DNA of 64,000 nucleotides from Mycobacterium sp. BK086 (lineage in GTDB: Bacteria; Actinomycetota; Actinomycetes; Mycobacteriales; Mycobacteriaceae): positions 310,001 to 374,000 of the forward strand of contig SNWL01000009.1 in assembly GCA_004362315.1 (NCBI GenBank). Reading direction: 5' to 3'. Position 1 is the first letter of the stretch, and every line of letters starts with the position of its first letter. Shown in pieces: positions 7,082 to 16,855 of the stretch. The position numbers and the translations under genes are program-made. The notes beneath the pieces are model-generated. The model was not told the DNA's origin and made no database searches. It worked only from the letters and a program-made list of their open reading frames with translations.

Positions 7082-9865
7082 CTAGTCGGCGCCCGGGTCC
7101 TCGCTGCCCGCTGCCACCAGCGTGCGATGCCCGTTCGACTCGGGCGCCGTGGTGCCTCCGGCGATTTCCATCGCCTTTTCCGTATACACGCGATAGCCGT
7201 AGTCCGGCCGGTAGCCGTGCACCTCAGGAGTGTCCAGGTCGCGGATGAAGGCCAAGATCTGCGGACTGAACAACTGCCCGGGCACCAGCACCGGGAAGCC
7301 CGGTGGGTAGGGCGTGACGAATGTCGCCGACACCACCTGTCGTCCCGCCGCCAGCCGCTCATCGATCTCGGCGTCGCTGAGGTATTCACAGTTGGTGTCG
7401 TTGTAGGACAGGTAGAACGCCGGCCGCACGTCACCTTCGGGGGTGTCACCGTCGCGGAACGCGGTATGGAATCCACTGAAGTCCGGCAGCGGAATCGATT
7501 GTCGCGTGAGGCGATGCACCCGCCGCTCGAATCGGCCGCGCTCGCCGAGACTCATCTCGGAGACGTGCTCCTCGAGCTCGCGGGCGATCTTCACCAACAC
7601 CTCGACAAGGAACGCCACCGAACTGCGCGTGGTACCGATGTTGGTCATGAACAACACGGTGTTGCGTGAGGTCTTGTTGATCTGAACTCCGTGCCGGTCC
7701 ATCAGCTGTTGGCGCTTGAACTGGTCGCCGTCGTAGCCAGTGTTGCCGATTGACAACGTGATTCGCGACGGGTCGAGCACGAACTCGTCGGCCTCCCACG
7801 CGGCCATCATGTTGCGCAGACCCGATCGCAATGGCTGGGCGATGCGCGAGGGCCGGTACGCCTCGGGGATCAGATCCGAGGTACGTAGGCACGAAACGTA
7901 CTTGCGCAACAACGGATGATTGTCGATCGCGTCGCGCAGTTGCATCGCGTTCTCGAGCTGACGCTGAACGAGCTCGACCCCTTCGAGGGCCACCTGGCGC
8001 CGGCCCAGATCCAGCGATGCCAGGATCTGATAATTCGGCGACGTCGACGTGTGCGCCATGTACGCCTCGTGGAACGCCTCGGCGACCTTCTGCTCGAAGT
8101 CCTGGTCGAAAACGTGAATCATCGAGCCCTGGCGCAGTGCCGTCAGCGTCTTGTGGGTCGACTGGGTGGCGTACACCCGGACCCGCGCCCGGGCCGGATC
8201 CGGGATCAGCCGGGTGTTCAGCAGTTCCTCGTCGGACATGGCCGCGCGGTCGTCCAGCGTTGACTCGTAGTGTGCGATGTAGGACGGGTCCGCCAGCTTT
8301 TCGCGCAGTGCCTTTGCCGACGCCATCGCAGTGCGGGTGCGGTACACCGGGTGAAAGCGCGCGAATGCGAACCATGCCTCGTCCCAGAGGAATACGAGGT
8401 CAGGCTTGATGGCCAGGCATTCCTCCATGACCCGTGTGACGTCGTAGACGATCCCGTCGAACGTGCAGTTGGTCAGTGAGATCATCTTGACGCGATCGAG
8501 CTTGCCGGCGGCCTTGAGCGCCAGCAGCTTCGACTTGATCTCGTGCAGCGGCACCGCGCCGTACATCGAATACTGCTCCAGCGGATACGCCTCGAGATAG
8601 ACGACGTGCGCGCCGGCCAGCATCATCCCGTAGTGGTGGGACTGGTGGCAGTTCCTGTCGAGCAGCACGATGTCGCCCGGGGCGACGAGCGCTTGGGTGA
8701 CGACCTTGTTGGCTGTCGAGGTGCCGTTGGTGACGAAGTAGCTGTGGCGCGAACCGTAGGTTTCCGATGCCAGCGTCTGCGCATCCCGCAGCGGGCCGGT
8801 CGGGTCGAGCAGCGAGTCCAGCCCTCCGCACGTCGCCGACGTCTCGGCCATGAACACGTCCAGGCCGTAGAACCCGACCATGTCCTTGATCCAGTGCGAC
8901 GTGACGATCGACTTGCCCTGCGAGATCGGCAGCGCGTGGAACACTCCGGTCGGCCGGTGACTGTATTGCTTGAGAGCGCTGAAGAACGGGGTGCGGTAGC
9001 GCGCAGCCACTCCGTGCAGGATCGACAGGTGTAGCTCGAGCATGCCTTCGCGGGCGTGGAACACCCGTCGGAAGTGCTGGCCCAGCCGCCCGGCGATGTC
9101 CTCGACCTCGATCTCGGTCATCAGATACAGGTCCAACTCGGGGCGAAGCTCGGCCAATGAGGTCGCCAGGATCTCGGCCCGGTCGTCGGGGGACTGGTGA
9201 TCGGCGAGCTCGTCGGTCAGCTCGGTGTCGACGAACTCGGTCAGCATCGACAGGTCACGCGTCGACTGATGAGAGAACCGCCGCCGGATCACGACGGCCT
9301 GGAGGTTGACGTTGAGCCGGGCGGCGATCAGCGCCTCATCGCCGCTGCCCACCACCACCAGCTCGTAGACGAACTCGTCGTCGGGGCGCCGCCAGCTGCG
9401 GACCTCTTTGCGCAGCGCACGCTCTTGGGCGTCGGTCATCTTCTCCACGACCAGCACCTCGAAATACGGCTGATCGCGGTGCGTCGTCGGCTGGCTCTCC
9501 AGTTGACGCGGGTCGGTCGGGAACATGTCCTGGTCCTCGACGCCGGCGTTCTCGGCGTGCCCGGCCCGGTAGGACTCGGTGGTCAGCGCGCGGTTGATGC
9601 GCGTGACGACGGCCGCGAACTTGTCGTAGCTTCCGCCGGCGAACAGCCGCTGCACCCTGGCGAATTGCGGGGAGCCAGGAAACGCCCAGTACGGCTCCAG
9701 CGGAGTCAGATCGCTCAGCAGATCCCGGCAGATGCCGACGTATTTCTCTTTCAGCGCACCGGTCGTGGTCGTCCTGGTGAGCCGGTCGGCGGCCTCTTCG
9801 AGGCGACACCAGGCGTCCGCCCGCAGTTGTCCGACACTGTTGTACGCACGCGAGATGTCCGCCAT
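7082..9865 (-). CDS. PLP-dependent Orn/Lys/Arg decarboxylase family protein (Rv2531c-like)
   Basis: A 927-residue fold-type I PLP enzyme. The catalytic domain shows NGTSTANKVV (phosphate binding), SLTNCTFDG, DEAWFAFARF (the Asp that pairs with the pyridine nitrogen) and TQSTHKTLTALRQGS, whose Lys near residue 571 should form the Schiff base. About 300 residues precede this core, much longer than the wing domain of E. coli LdcI/SpeC, and match what I remember of the mycobacterial Rv2531c type. The expected reaction is decarboxylation of a basic amino acid to a polyamine or diamine; the substrate is not assigned. The start at 9865 has AAAGGG upstream; a 48-residue extension to 10009 is possible but lacks family character. 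Confidence 0.85.
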   Translation of the reverse strand: MADISRAYNSVGQLRADAWCRLEEAADRLTRTTTTGALKEKYVGICRDLLSDLTPLEPYWAFPGSPQFARVQRLFAGGSYDKFAAVVTRINRALTTESYRAGHAENAGVEDQDMFPTDPRQLESQPTTHRDQPYFEVLVVEKMTDAQERALRKEVRSWRRPDDEFVYELVVVGSGDEALIAARLNVNLQAVVIRRRFSHQSTRDLSMLTEFVDTELTDELADHQSPDDRAEILATSLAELRPELDLYLMTEIEVEDIAGRLGQHFRRVFHAREGMLELHLSILHGVAARYRTPFFSALKQYSHRPTGVFHALPISQGKSIVTSHWIKDMVGFYGLDVFMAETSATCGGLDSLLDPTGPLRDAQTLASETYGSRHSYFVTNGTSTANKVVTQALVAPGDIVLLDRNCHQSHHYGMMLAGAHVVYLEAYPLEQYSMYGAVPLHEIKSKLLALKAAGKLDRVKMISLTNCTFDGIVYDVTRVMEECLAIKPDLVFLWDEAWFAFARFHPVYRTRTAMASAKALREKLADPSYIAHYESTLDDRAAMSDEELLNTRLIPDPARARVRVYATQSTHKTLTALRQGSMIHVFDQDFEQKVAEAFHEAYMAHTSTSPNYQILASLDLGRRQVALEGVELVQRQLENAMQLRDAIDNHPLLRKYVSCLRTSDLIPEAYRPSRIAQPLRSGLRNMMAAWEADEFVLDPSRITLSIGNTGYDGDQFKRQQLMDRHGVQINKTSRNTVLFMTNIGTTRSSVAFLVEVLVKIARELEEHVSEMSLGERGRFERRVHRLTRQSIPLPDFSGFHTAFRDGDTPEGDVRPAFYLSYNDTNCEYLSDAEIDERLAAGRQVVSATFVTPYPPGFPVLVPGQLFSPQILAFIRDLDTPEVHGYRPDYGYRVYTEKAMEIAGGTTAPESNGHRTLVAAGSEDPGAD

Positions 9866-10089
9866 GGAAGGCCCTTTCACGATTCTCGATGACAAGGGTT
9901 GCAGAGCCGGCGTGACGCGCGGGCCAACCGGAAGCCAACCGTGGCCGTCGATCGGCCGACGTCGGGGTTTCGACGGCCGCCAAGCCGTCTCACAATCGAG
10001 ACCCGCCACTGGCGCGCGCCGACTAGCGTGGTTTCCGGGCTTGCCGGGGTGCGAACAGGAGGGGATGCGGTGTCGAGGAGGTGCGGTCG

Positions 10090-11574
10090 ATGAGCGGAGC
10101 CGTCGATGCGAATGGTCTGCCGGACGAACTCGGCCCCCTCGACATGCTGTTGCATCGTGGCGAGGCCAATCCGCGAACCCGCTCGGGGATCATGGCGCTG
10201 GAGATCCTCGACAGCACGCCGGACTGGAACCGGTTCCGGTCGGCGTTCGAGAACGCCTCCCGCAAGGTGCTTCGGTTGCGCCAGCGCGTCGTCGTGCCGA
10301 CTCTCCCGACGGCGGCTCCCCGCTGGGTCGTAGACCCCGACTTCAACCTCGACTTCCATGTCCGCCGTGTGCGGGTCCCGGAGCCCGGCACCCTGCGCGA
10401 GGTCCTCGACCTGGCCGAGGTGAGCCTGCAGTCCCCGCTCGACATCTCGCGACCGCTGTGGACGGCCACCCTTGTCGAAGGCCTGGAAGGCGGCAAGGCC
10501 GCGACCCTGCTGCACCTGAGTCACGCGGTCACCGACGGTGTCGGTGCGACCGCGATGTTCGCCGAGATCTACGACCTGGAGCGCGAACCCGCGCCGAGGC
10601 CGGCCCCGCCGATGCCGGTCCCGCAGGATCTGACACCCAACGACCTGATGCGCGAAGGGTTCAACCAGCTGCCCGGCGCCATCGTCAGCGGACTGTTCGG
10701 CGCCGTTTCGGGTGGACTGTCGGTGATCGGACGGGTGGTACGCAACCCGGGGACCGCGGTGTGGGACGCCGTCGACTATGCCCGCTCCGGGCGTCGGGTC
10801 ATCGGCCGCGCGGCCGAGCCGTCACCGCTGCTGCGTCGCCGAAGCCTGTCGTCACGAAGTGAAGCCATCGAGATGCGGCTCACCGACCTGCGGTCGGCCG
10901 CGCACGCCGCGGGCGGCTCGATCAACGATGCCTACCTCGCCGGCTTGTGCGGGGCCCTGCGGCGCTATCACGAGGCGCTCGGTGTGCCGATCAACAGCTT
11001 GCCGATGGCAGTCCCGGTGAGCCTGCGCGCCGAAGCCGACCCGGCCGGCGGCAACCGATTCGCCGGGGTCAACCTTGCCGCGCCGATCGCGGTCGCCGAC
11101 CCGGCGGTGCGGATCCAGAAGATTCGCAAGCAGATGACGTCCCGGCGCGAGGAGGCGGCCATCGACCTGATGGGCGCCGTCGCGCCGGTGGTCGGACTGT
11201 TGCCCGACGCGGTGCTCGAGGCGATGACCGGGTCGGTCATCGCCTCCGACGTGCAGGCCAGCAACGTGCCCGTCTACGCCGGCGACACCTACATCGCCGG
11301 GGCGAAAGTCTTGCGGCAGTATGGCATTGGACCGCTTCCCGGGGTGGCGATGATGGTGGTGCTGGTCTCCCGTGGCGGCTTCGCGACGGTGACCACGCGC
11401 TACGACCGTGCATCGATCACCGACGAAGACCTGTGGGCGAAGTCCTTGCGTGAGGGCTTCGACGAGGTGCTGGCACTGGCCGGCGATCCGCCGCCGCGCG
11501 TGGTGCCCTCGTCGTTCCCCGACAAGGCCGACAGCTCCGCCCAACCCTCCACGAACGGATCGGTGTCCTTCTGA
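10090..11574 (+). CDS. Wax ester synthase/diacylglycerol acyltransferase (WS/DGAT) family, Rv2484c-like
   Basis: A 494-residue acyltransferase that would join acyl-CoA to diacylglycerol or a fatty alcohol. The family motif HHxxxDG appears as LSHAVTDGVG near residue 145: the catalytic second His is kept and the first is Ser. A C-terminal PLPGVAMMVVLVSRGG block is also typical. The N-terminus has the family LGPLDMLLHRGE segment. ATG 10090 was preferred over GTG 10081 because GAGGAG (10075-10080) is nine bases upstream. The stop overlaps the next start by one base (TGATG), the first gene of a three-gene coupled glycerolipid acyltransferase operon. Confidence 0.9.
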   Translation: MSGAVDANGLPDELGPLDMLLHRGEANPRTRSGIMALEILDSTPDWNRFRSAFENASRKVLRLRQRVVVPTLPTAAPRWVVDPDFNLDFHVRRVRVPEPGTLREVLDLAEVSLQSPLDISRPLWTATLVEGLEGGKAATLLHLSHAVTDGVGATAMFAEIYDLEREPAPRPAPPMPVPQDLTPNDLMREGFNQLPGAIVSGLFGAVSGGLSVIGRVVRNPGTAVWDAVDYARSGRRVIGRAAEPSPLLRRRSLSSRSEAIEMRLTDLRSAAHAAGGSINDAYLAGLCGALRRYHEALGVPINSLPMAVPVSLRAEADPAGGNRFAGVNLAAPIAVADPAVRIQKIRKQMTSRREEAAIDLMGAVAPVVGLLPDAVLEAMTGSVIASDVQASNVPVYAGDTYIAGAKVLRQYGIGPLPGVAMMVVLVSRGGFATVTTRYDRASITDEDLWAKSLREGFDEVLALAGDPPPRVVPSSFPDKADSSAQPSTNGSVSF

Positions 11575-13163
11575 TGAGCGACAAGGAGATGCGGCTGCCC
11601 GGTTCGGTTGCCGAGGTGATGGCCAGCCCGGAGGGGCCGAAGATCGGAGCGTTCTTCGATCTCGACGGCACTCTGGTGGCCGGATTCACCGCCGTCATCC
11701 TCACCCAGGAACGCTTCCGCAGCCGCGATATGGGCATCGGCGAGCTGATCACGATGATCGCCGCCGGGCTCAACCATCAGCTCGGCCGGCTGGAGTTCGA
11801 AGAGCTGATCACCAAGGCGTCCCAAGCACTGCGCGGGCGGGCACTGAGCGATTTGCACGAGATCGGCGATCGGATGTTCGTGCAGAAGATCGAGAAGCGG
11901 ATCTATCCCGAGATGCGCGAGCTGGTGCACGCGCATATGGAACGCGGCCACACGGTGGTGCTCAGTTCCTCGGCGCTGACCCTTCAGGTCGAACCGGTGG
12001 CCAACTTCCTCGGCATCGAGAACACCCTGACCAACCGCTTCGAGGTCGATGAGAACGACGTGCTGACCGGTGAGGTGGTTCGGCCCATCCTGTGGGGGCC
12101 GGGTAAGGCCAACGCCGTGCAGAAGTTCGCCGCCGACAACGACATTGACCTCAAGCAGTCGTATTTCTACGCCGACGGTGACGAGGACGTCGCGCTGATG
12201 TATCTGGTCGGCAATCCGCGCCCGACCAATCCCGAGGGCAAGATGGCCGCGGTGGCTCGGCGCCGCGGCTGGCCGATCCTGCAATTCCACAGCCGCGGCG
12301 GCGGCGGGGTGATGGGTCAGATTCGTACCCTGCTCGGTGTCGGCACTCTGGTACCGGCCGCGACCGGCGCGATCTGGTGGGGCGCACTCACCCGCAGTCG
12401 GCGCCGCGGCCTGAACTTCTTCACCACCGCGTTCCCCAACATGCTGCTGGCCGTAAACGGTGTGCGGCTCAACGTCCTTGGCCAGGAGAACCTCAAGAAG
12501 CAACGCCCGGCGGTGTTCATCTTCAACCACCGCAACAACGTCGACCCCCTCATCGTGGCATCGCTGCTCCGCGACAACTGGACCGGTGTCGGCAAGAAAG
12601 AACTGAAGGACGACCCTGTTGTCGGCACGCTGGGCAAGCTGACCGACACAGTGTTCATCGACCGCGACGACCCCAAGGCCGCTCTCGAAACCATGCACGA
12701 GGTCGAGGAATTGGTGACCAAGGGCCTGTCGATCATGATCGCGCCCGAAGGCACTCGGCTGGACACCCGCACCGTCGGACCGTTCAAGAAGGGGCCGTTC
12801 CGGTTGGCGATGGCGGCCGGTGTGCCGTTGGTGCCCATCGTCGTTCGCAATGCGGAGGTGATCGCCTCCCGTGATTCGTCGACGATGAATCCGGGGGAGG
12901 TGGATGTCGTTGTCTATCCACCGCTTTCGGTCGAGGACTGGACGCTCGACGACCTGCCGCAACGCATCGAGGAGGTCCGTCAGCTCTATCTGGACACGTT
13001 GAAGGACTGGCCAAACGGCGAAGTGCCGACGCACGAGATCTACAAGAAGGCGCCCGCGAAGAAGGCCGCCGTCAAGAAGGCACCCGCGAAGAAGACCGCA
13101 GCGAAGAAAGCACCCGCGAAGAAAGCCGCCGCAAAAGCGCCGAATGCCAAGGGCCGCAAATGA
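11574..13163 (+). CDS. plsC: Bifunctional HAD phosphatase-like / PlsC acyltransferase with Lys-Ala tail (Rv2483c-like)
   Basis: A 529-residue fusion. Residues about 25-290 are a HAD-family (SerB-like) domain starting with [12 protein letters not shown]. Residues about 300-450 are a PlsC 1-acylglycerol-3-phosphate acyltransferase with NHRNNVD (the NHx4D motif, near 316) and APEGTR (near 390). The predicted product is phosphatidic acid. The HAD half could dephosphorylate a phospholipid or phosphoserine-like substrate (inference). The last 40 residues are a repeat of KKAPAK/KKA units giving a strongly basic tail like those of mycobacterial HupB. The gene is coupled to WS/DGAT upstream and overlaps plsB by 4 bp. 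Confidence 0.92.
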   Translation: MSDKEMRLPGSVAEVMASPEGPKIGAFFDLDGTLVAGFTAVILTQERFRSRDMGIGELITMIAAGLNHQLGRLEFEELITKASQALRGRALSDLHEIGDRMFVQKIEKRIYPEMRELVHAHMERGHTVVLSSSALTLQVEPVANFLGIENTLTNRFEVDENDVLTGEVVRPILWGPGKANAVQKFAADNDIDLKQSYFYADGDEDVALMYLVGNPRPTNPEGKMAAVARRRGWPILQFHSRGGGGVMGQIRTLLGVGTLVPAATGAIWWGALTRSRRRGLNFFTTAFPNMLLAVNGVRLNVLGQENLKKQRPAVFIFNHRNNVDPLIVASLLRDNWTGVGKKELKDDPVVGTLGKLTDTVFIDRDDPKAALETMHEVEELVTKGLSIMIAPEGTRLDTRTVGPFKKGPFRLAMAAGVPLVPIVVRNAEVIASRDSSTMNPGEVDVVVYPPLSVEDWTLDDLPQRIEEVRQLYLDTLKDWPNGEVPTHEIYKKAPAKKAAVKKAPAKKTAAKKAPAKKAAAKAPNAKGRK

Positions 13164-15499
13164 CCCGATCCGACCACCTGGCCGACTTCAGCACCACCGA
13201 CGACGCCCTGGTGCTGGCGTCGGTGTCCTCCAAGGCCGAGTTCGAGCTGCTCAACGACTGGCTGCACGCCCAGCGTCGCGCCCACCCTGACACCAGGGTC
13301 GAAGTACTGCGCCTGCCCGCCGGCGACCCGCCGCCCGGGGTGGTGGCTCAGCTCGTCGAAGAACTCGCCGGCGGCGAGGATCGTCTTGTCGTCCCCGTGC
13401 GCGTCTTCTGGGTCCCCGGCGGCCTGCCCACCCGGGTCAAAATCGTCGGCCTGCTGTCCGGGCGCGACACCTACCGTCCGCCGGAACTGTTGCAGCGCAG
13501 CATCCTTCGCAAGGATCCATCCCGCGCCCGCATCGTAGCCGGTGAACCGGCGAAGGTGTCCGAACTGCGCCAGCAGTGGCAGGAGAACACCGTCGGCGAC
13601 AGCCCGCGCGACTTCGCGCGCTTCGTTCTGCGCCGCGCGGCGTTGGCGGTCGAGCGGATGGAACTGCGGCTGCTCGGCCCGGAATACAAGTCACCGCGAC
13701 TGATCACCGACGAGCTGATGGCGTCCACCCGGTTCATGGAGGGCCTCGAGCAGATCCCCGGAGCCGATCCGGCCAAGGCCGAAGAGATGCTCAACGAGCT
13801 GGCCACCGGGTGGAGCAGGTTCTCGGTCGACCTGATCCCCAACCTCGGGCGCGCCATTTTCAGCCGTGGCTTCGATTCCCGAATCGACTACGACACCATG
13901 GAAATCGAAGCCATGCGTCGCGGCCTGGAAGACCACCCCGCGGTTCTGCTGTGGTCGCACCGGTCCTACCTCGACGGTGTCATCGTCCCGGTGGCGATGC
14001 AGGAGAACAAGCTGCCCCCGGCGCACACCTTCGCCGGGATCAACCTGTCCTTCGGGTTCATGGGCCCGCTGATGCGCCGCTCGGGCGTCATCTTCTTACG
14101 CCGCAAGCTCGACGATCCGCTGTACAAGTACGTGCTGCGCCAGTTCGTCGGGTTCATCGTGCAAAAGCGCTTCAACCTCAGCTGGTCGATCGAGGGCACC
14201 CGGTCGCGAACCGGAAAGATGTTGCCGCCCAAGCTCGGTCTGCTGGCCTATGTCGCCGACGCCTACCTGGACGGCCGCAGCGAGGACATCCTGCTGCAGC
14301 CGGTCTCGATCAGCTTCGATCAACTGCACGAGACCACCGAGTACGCCAACTACGCCCGCGGCGGGGAGAAGACGCCGGAAAGCGCGGAGTGGCTGTTCAA
14401 CTTCATCAAGGCGCAGGGGGAGCGCAACTACGGCAAGATCTACGTCCGCTTCCCCGAGGCGGTCTCGATGCGCCAGTACCTGGGCGAGCCGGGCGGCGAG
14501 GTCGCCTCGGACGAGGCCGCCAAACGGCTGGCCATGCAGAAGATGGCGTTTGAGGTGGCCTGGCGGATCCTGCGGGTGACGCCGATCAATGCGACCGCGT
14601 TGTTGTCGGCGCTGCTTCTCACCACCCGCGGCCGTGCGCTGACGCTGAGCCAGCTGCACCACACGTTGCAGGATTCGCTGGATTACCTTGAGCGTAAACA
14701 GAATCCGGTGACCAACAGCGCCTTACGGCTCAGGACCCCCGAAGGGGTTCGGGCAGCGGTCGACGGGCTGTCGAACGGTCATCCGGTGACCCGGGTGGAC
14801 GGCGGCCACGAACCGGTGTGGCGCATCGCTCCCGAGCAGGAGCACGAGGCAGCCTTCTACCGCAACACGCTCATCCACGCATTCCTGGAAACGGCGATCG
14901 CCGAATTGGCGCTGGCCCATGCCGGCCGGGCGCCCGACGGTGACCGGGTGGCGGTGTTCTGGGACCAAGCGATGCGGTTGCGCGACCTGCTGAAGTTCGA
15001 CTTCTATTTCGCCGATTCCGCGGCCTTCCGCGAGCATCTCGCCGAAGAGATGTCGTGGCAAGAGGATTGGGAGATCCACGTCGCCGCCGGCGGTGACGCG
15101 GTCGACGACCTGTTGCGTCGCAAGCAGCCGCTGATGTCGCACGCCATGCTGCGCCCGTTCATTGAGGCCTACGAGATCGTCGCTGACGTGCTGTGCGACG
15201 CGCCGACCGACATCGAGGAAAAGGAACTGACCAAGCTGGCGCTGGGCGTGGGCGCCCAGTACGCGGCGCAGGGCCGGATCCGCAGCAACGAGTCGGTGTC
15301 GGCGTTGTTGTTCGCAACCGCGCGGCAGGTGGCCGTCGACCAGCATCTGCTGGAGGCCGCTCCCGACCTGAAGCAGCGCCGCAAGGATTTCCTGCACGAA
15401 CTGCGCAGCATCCTGGCCGATATGGATCGCATCGGCGCGCTGTCGTCGGAGCAGTTCTATGCCCGCGAGCTGAAACTCCGTGAGCTCGACGCACCGTAG
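13160..15499 (+). CDS. plsB: Glycerol-3-phosphate 1-O-acyltransferase (PlsB2-like)
   Basis: A 779-residue membrane-associated acyltransferase making 1-acyl-glycerol-3-phosphate, the first committed step of phospholipid and triacylglycerol synthesis. The acyltransferase blocks are SHRSYLDG near residue 265 (HxxxxD), the [17 protein letters not shown] substrate block, and [17 protein letters not shown]. Length agrees with M. tuberculosis PlsB2 (about 790 residues). Its ATG overlaps the PlsC stop by 4 bp (ATGA). With the two upstream genes it supplies all acyl transfers from glycerol-3-phosphate to neutral lipid except phosphatidate dephosphorylation, which the HAD half of the neighbour might contribute (inference). 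Confidence 0.95.
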   Translation: MTRSDHLADFSTTDDALVLASVSSKAEFELLNDWLHAQRRAHPDTRVEVLRLPAGDPPPGVVAQLVEELAGGEDRLVVPVRVFWVPGGLPTRVKIVGLLSGRDTYRPPELLQRSILRKDPSRARIVAGEPAKVSELRQQWQENTVGDSPRDFARFVLRRAALAVERMELRLLGPEYKSPRLITDELMASTRFMEGLEQIPGADPAKAEEMLNELATGWSRFSVDLIPNLGRAIFSRGFDSRIDYDTMEIEAMRRGLEDHPAVLLWSHRSYLDGVIVPVAMQENKLPPAHTFAGINLSFGFMGPLMRRSGVIFLRRKLDDPLYKYVLRQFVGFIVQKRFNLSWSIEGTRSRTGKMLPPKLGLLAYVADAYLDGRSEDILLQPVSISFDQLHETTEYANYARGGEKTPESAEWLFNFIKAQGERNYGKIYVRFPEAVSMRQYLGEPGGEVASDEAAKRLAMQKMAFEVAWRILRVTPINATALLSALLLTTRGRALTLSQLHHTLQDSLDYLERKQNPVTNSALRLRTPEGVRAAVDGLSNGHPVTRVDGGHEPVWRIAPEQEHEAAFYRNTLIHAFLETAIAELALAHAGRAPDGDRVAVFWDQAMRLRDLLKFDFYFADSAAFREHLAEEMSWQEDWEIHVAAGGDAVDDLLRRKQPLMSHAMLRPFIEAYEIVADVLCDAPTDIEEKELTKLALGVGAQYAAQGRIRSNESVSALLFATARQVAVDQHLLEAAPDLKQRRKDFLHELRSILADMDRIGALSSEQFYARELKLRELDAP

Positions 15500-15571
15500 C
15501 GATGCGATGAGCCACTGCCCTGTCCTCGCTCGTTAATCTGTGCGTGGGAAGTTTTGTGGGAGTGGGGTGTT

Positions 15572-16855
15572 GTGGAGAGGCTTGTTCAGGCGCTGGCCGC
15601 GTCGATGGACCCCGTGTCATTGATGGGTCGCATAGCTGAGCAGGCGTGTGCGTTCATGCCCAAGGCTGAGGGAGCAGCCATCACGCTCCTACGGGCTTCC
15701 GATGACTCGTACGTCACCGTGTCCGCCCACGGTGTGATTGCCGACACGACGGGCTTCGTCGTACCCAATCAGAGCAGCTTCCAAGGCCTTGCGGCCCGGG
15801 AGAGACGCCCGAAGCTGTTGCACGACGGGCGGGTAGACGGGCGACTCTCGCCTCGGGTTCGCGCGATCAACAGGGAGTGGGGCACTCGGTCGTGGGCGGT
15901 AATTCCCCTGATGCACAACGACATCGTGATCGGCTCGCTGTTGTTGGCCGCCACCGCCCCAGGTGTCTTCGACGACGCGGATAGTGACGCGATGGTGGCG
16001 ATCAGTGAATTCGTGTCGGCCTTGATCAGCTCTCAGTCGCAACTCTCGACGCTGCTGACCAACGTGATGACCGATGGCGACGAGCGTGGACGACGCGCAC
16101 TCACGGCGCGATTCGTCGCCTCGGTGATGGTGCCGGGAGCCGCGGAGGTCGAGCGACTGCAAGCCGGGTTGGACGCCTTGCTCGCGGAGCGAGAAGCACT
16201 CGTCGCGGTGTTCCAGCCCATCGTCCATCTGGCGAGCGGGACCGCAATTGCCTACGAAGGGTTGACGCGCTTTCCCGCATCTTTCGAGTTGACTCCAGCG
16301 CAGTGGTTCAGCGCCGCTCGCCGAGTTGGCCAGGGAGTTGTCCTGGAACACGCCGCACTCCGCACCGTCCTGGCCGCCGCTCGTAGCATTCCCAGCGATT
16401 GTCCGGTCGCGGTGAACCTGAGCCCGAGCGCCGTTCTGGAGCCGACGATCCAGGATGTCTTGGCGGTGCAGGACCGAGCGCTCATCATCGAAGTTACCGA
16501 GCACGAACCGTTTCCCGACGAGCTGGCTGTGGGTCTGAAGTCATTGCGCGAGCGAGGAATACAGGTGGCAGTTGACGATGCGGGCGCTGGATATGCCAGC
16601 TTCGCCCAACTGCTGCGGCTGCGTCCAGACCTCATCAAGATCGATGGCGAGTTGATCGCCGGCATCGACCACGATCCGGTGAAACGCGCGCTGGCAACCG
16701 CGCTCACGTCACTGGCGTCGGAGCTTCCCGCGAAACTGGTGGCCGAATCGGTGGAGACAGCCAGCCAGCTCAACACGCTGGTCCAACTCGGAATCGAATA
16801 CGGCCAGGGCTTTCATCTGGGACGACCTCAGCCAGCACCTACGCTGAGGCCATGA
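15572..16855 (+). CDS. GAF-EAL protein, predicted cyclic di-GMP phosphodiesterase
   Basis: A 427-residue protein with an N-terminal GAF domain (residues about 10-170, containing WAVIPLMHNDIVIGSLLLAA) and a C-terminal EAL domain (about 195-425). The EAL catalytic set is present with one conservative change: YEGLTRF in place of EAL, then NLSP, EVTEHE, DDAGAGYAS, KIDGELI, AESVET and GQGFHLGRP. It should hydrolyse c-di-GMP to pGpG, gated by a ligand of the GAF domain. There is no GGDEF partner domain. The GTG at 15572 follows a purine-rich site; TTG 15554 is an alternative. The stop overlaps the start of the CopD-CtaG gene by 4 bp. Confidence 0.88.
   Translation: MERLVQALAASMDPVSLMGRIAEQACAFMPKAEGAAITLLRASDDSYVTVSAHGVIADTTGFVVPNQSSFQGLAARERRPKLLHDGRVDGRLSPRVRAINREWGTRSWAVIPLMHNDIVIGSLLLAATAPGVFDDADSDAMVAISEFVSALISSQSQLSTLLTNVMTDGDERGRRALTARFVASVMVPGAAEVERLQAGLDALLAEREALVAVFQPIVHLASGTAIAYEGLTRFPASFELTPAQWFSAARRVGQGVVLEHAALRTVLAAARSIPSDCPVAVNLSPSAVLEPTIQDVLAVQDRALIIEVTEHEPFPDELAVGLKSLRERGIQVAVDDAGAGYASFAQLLRLRPDLIKIDGELIAGIDHDPVKRALATALTSLASELPAKLVAESVETASQLNTLVQLGIEYGQGFHLGRPQPAPTLRP

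Noticed and set aside
9866-10009. 48-residue N-terminal extension of the decarboxylase
   Set aside because: The extension is Pro/Arg-rich with no ribosome site. The ATG at 9865 has AAAGGG upstream and begins family-like sequence.
11400-13034. A 544-codon open frame on the minus strand opposite the HAD-PlsC gene
   Set aside because: It lies fully antisense to a gene with clear motifs, shows no family sequence and is low-complexity Arg/His/Asp-rich, typical of a shadow in high-GC DNA.
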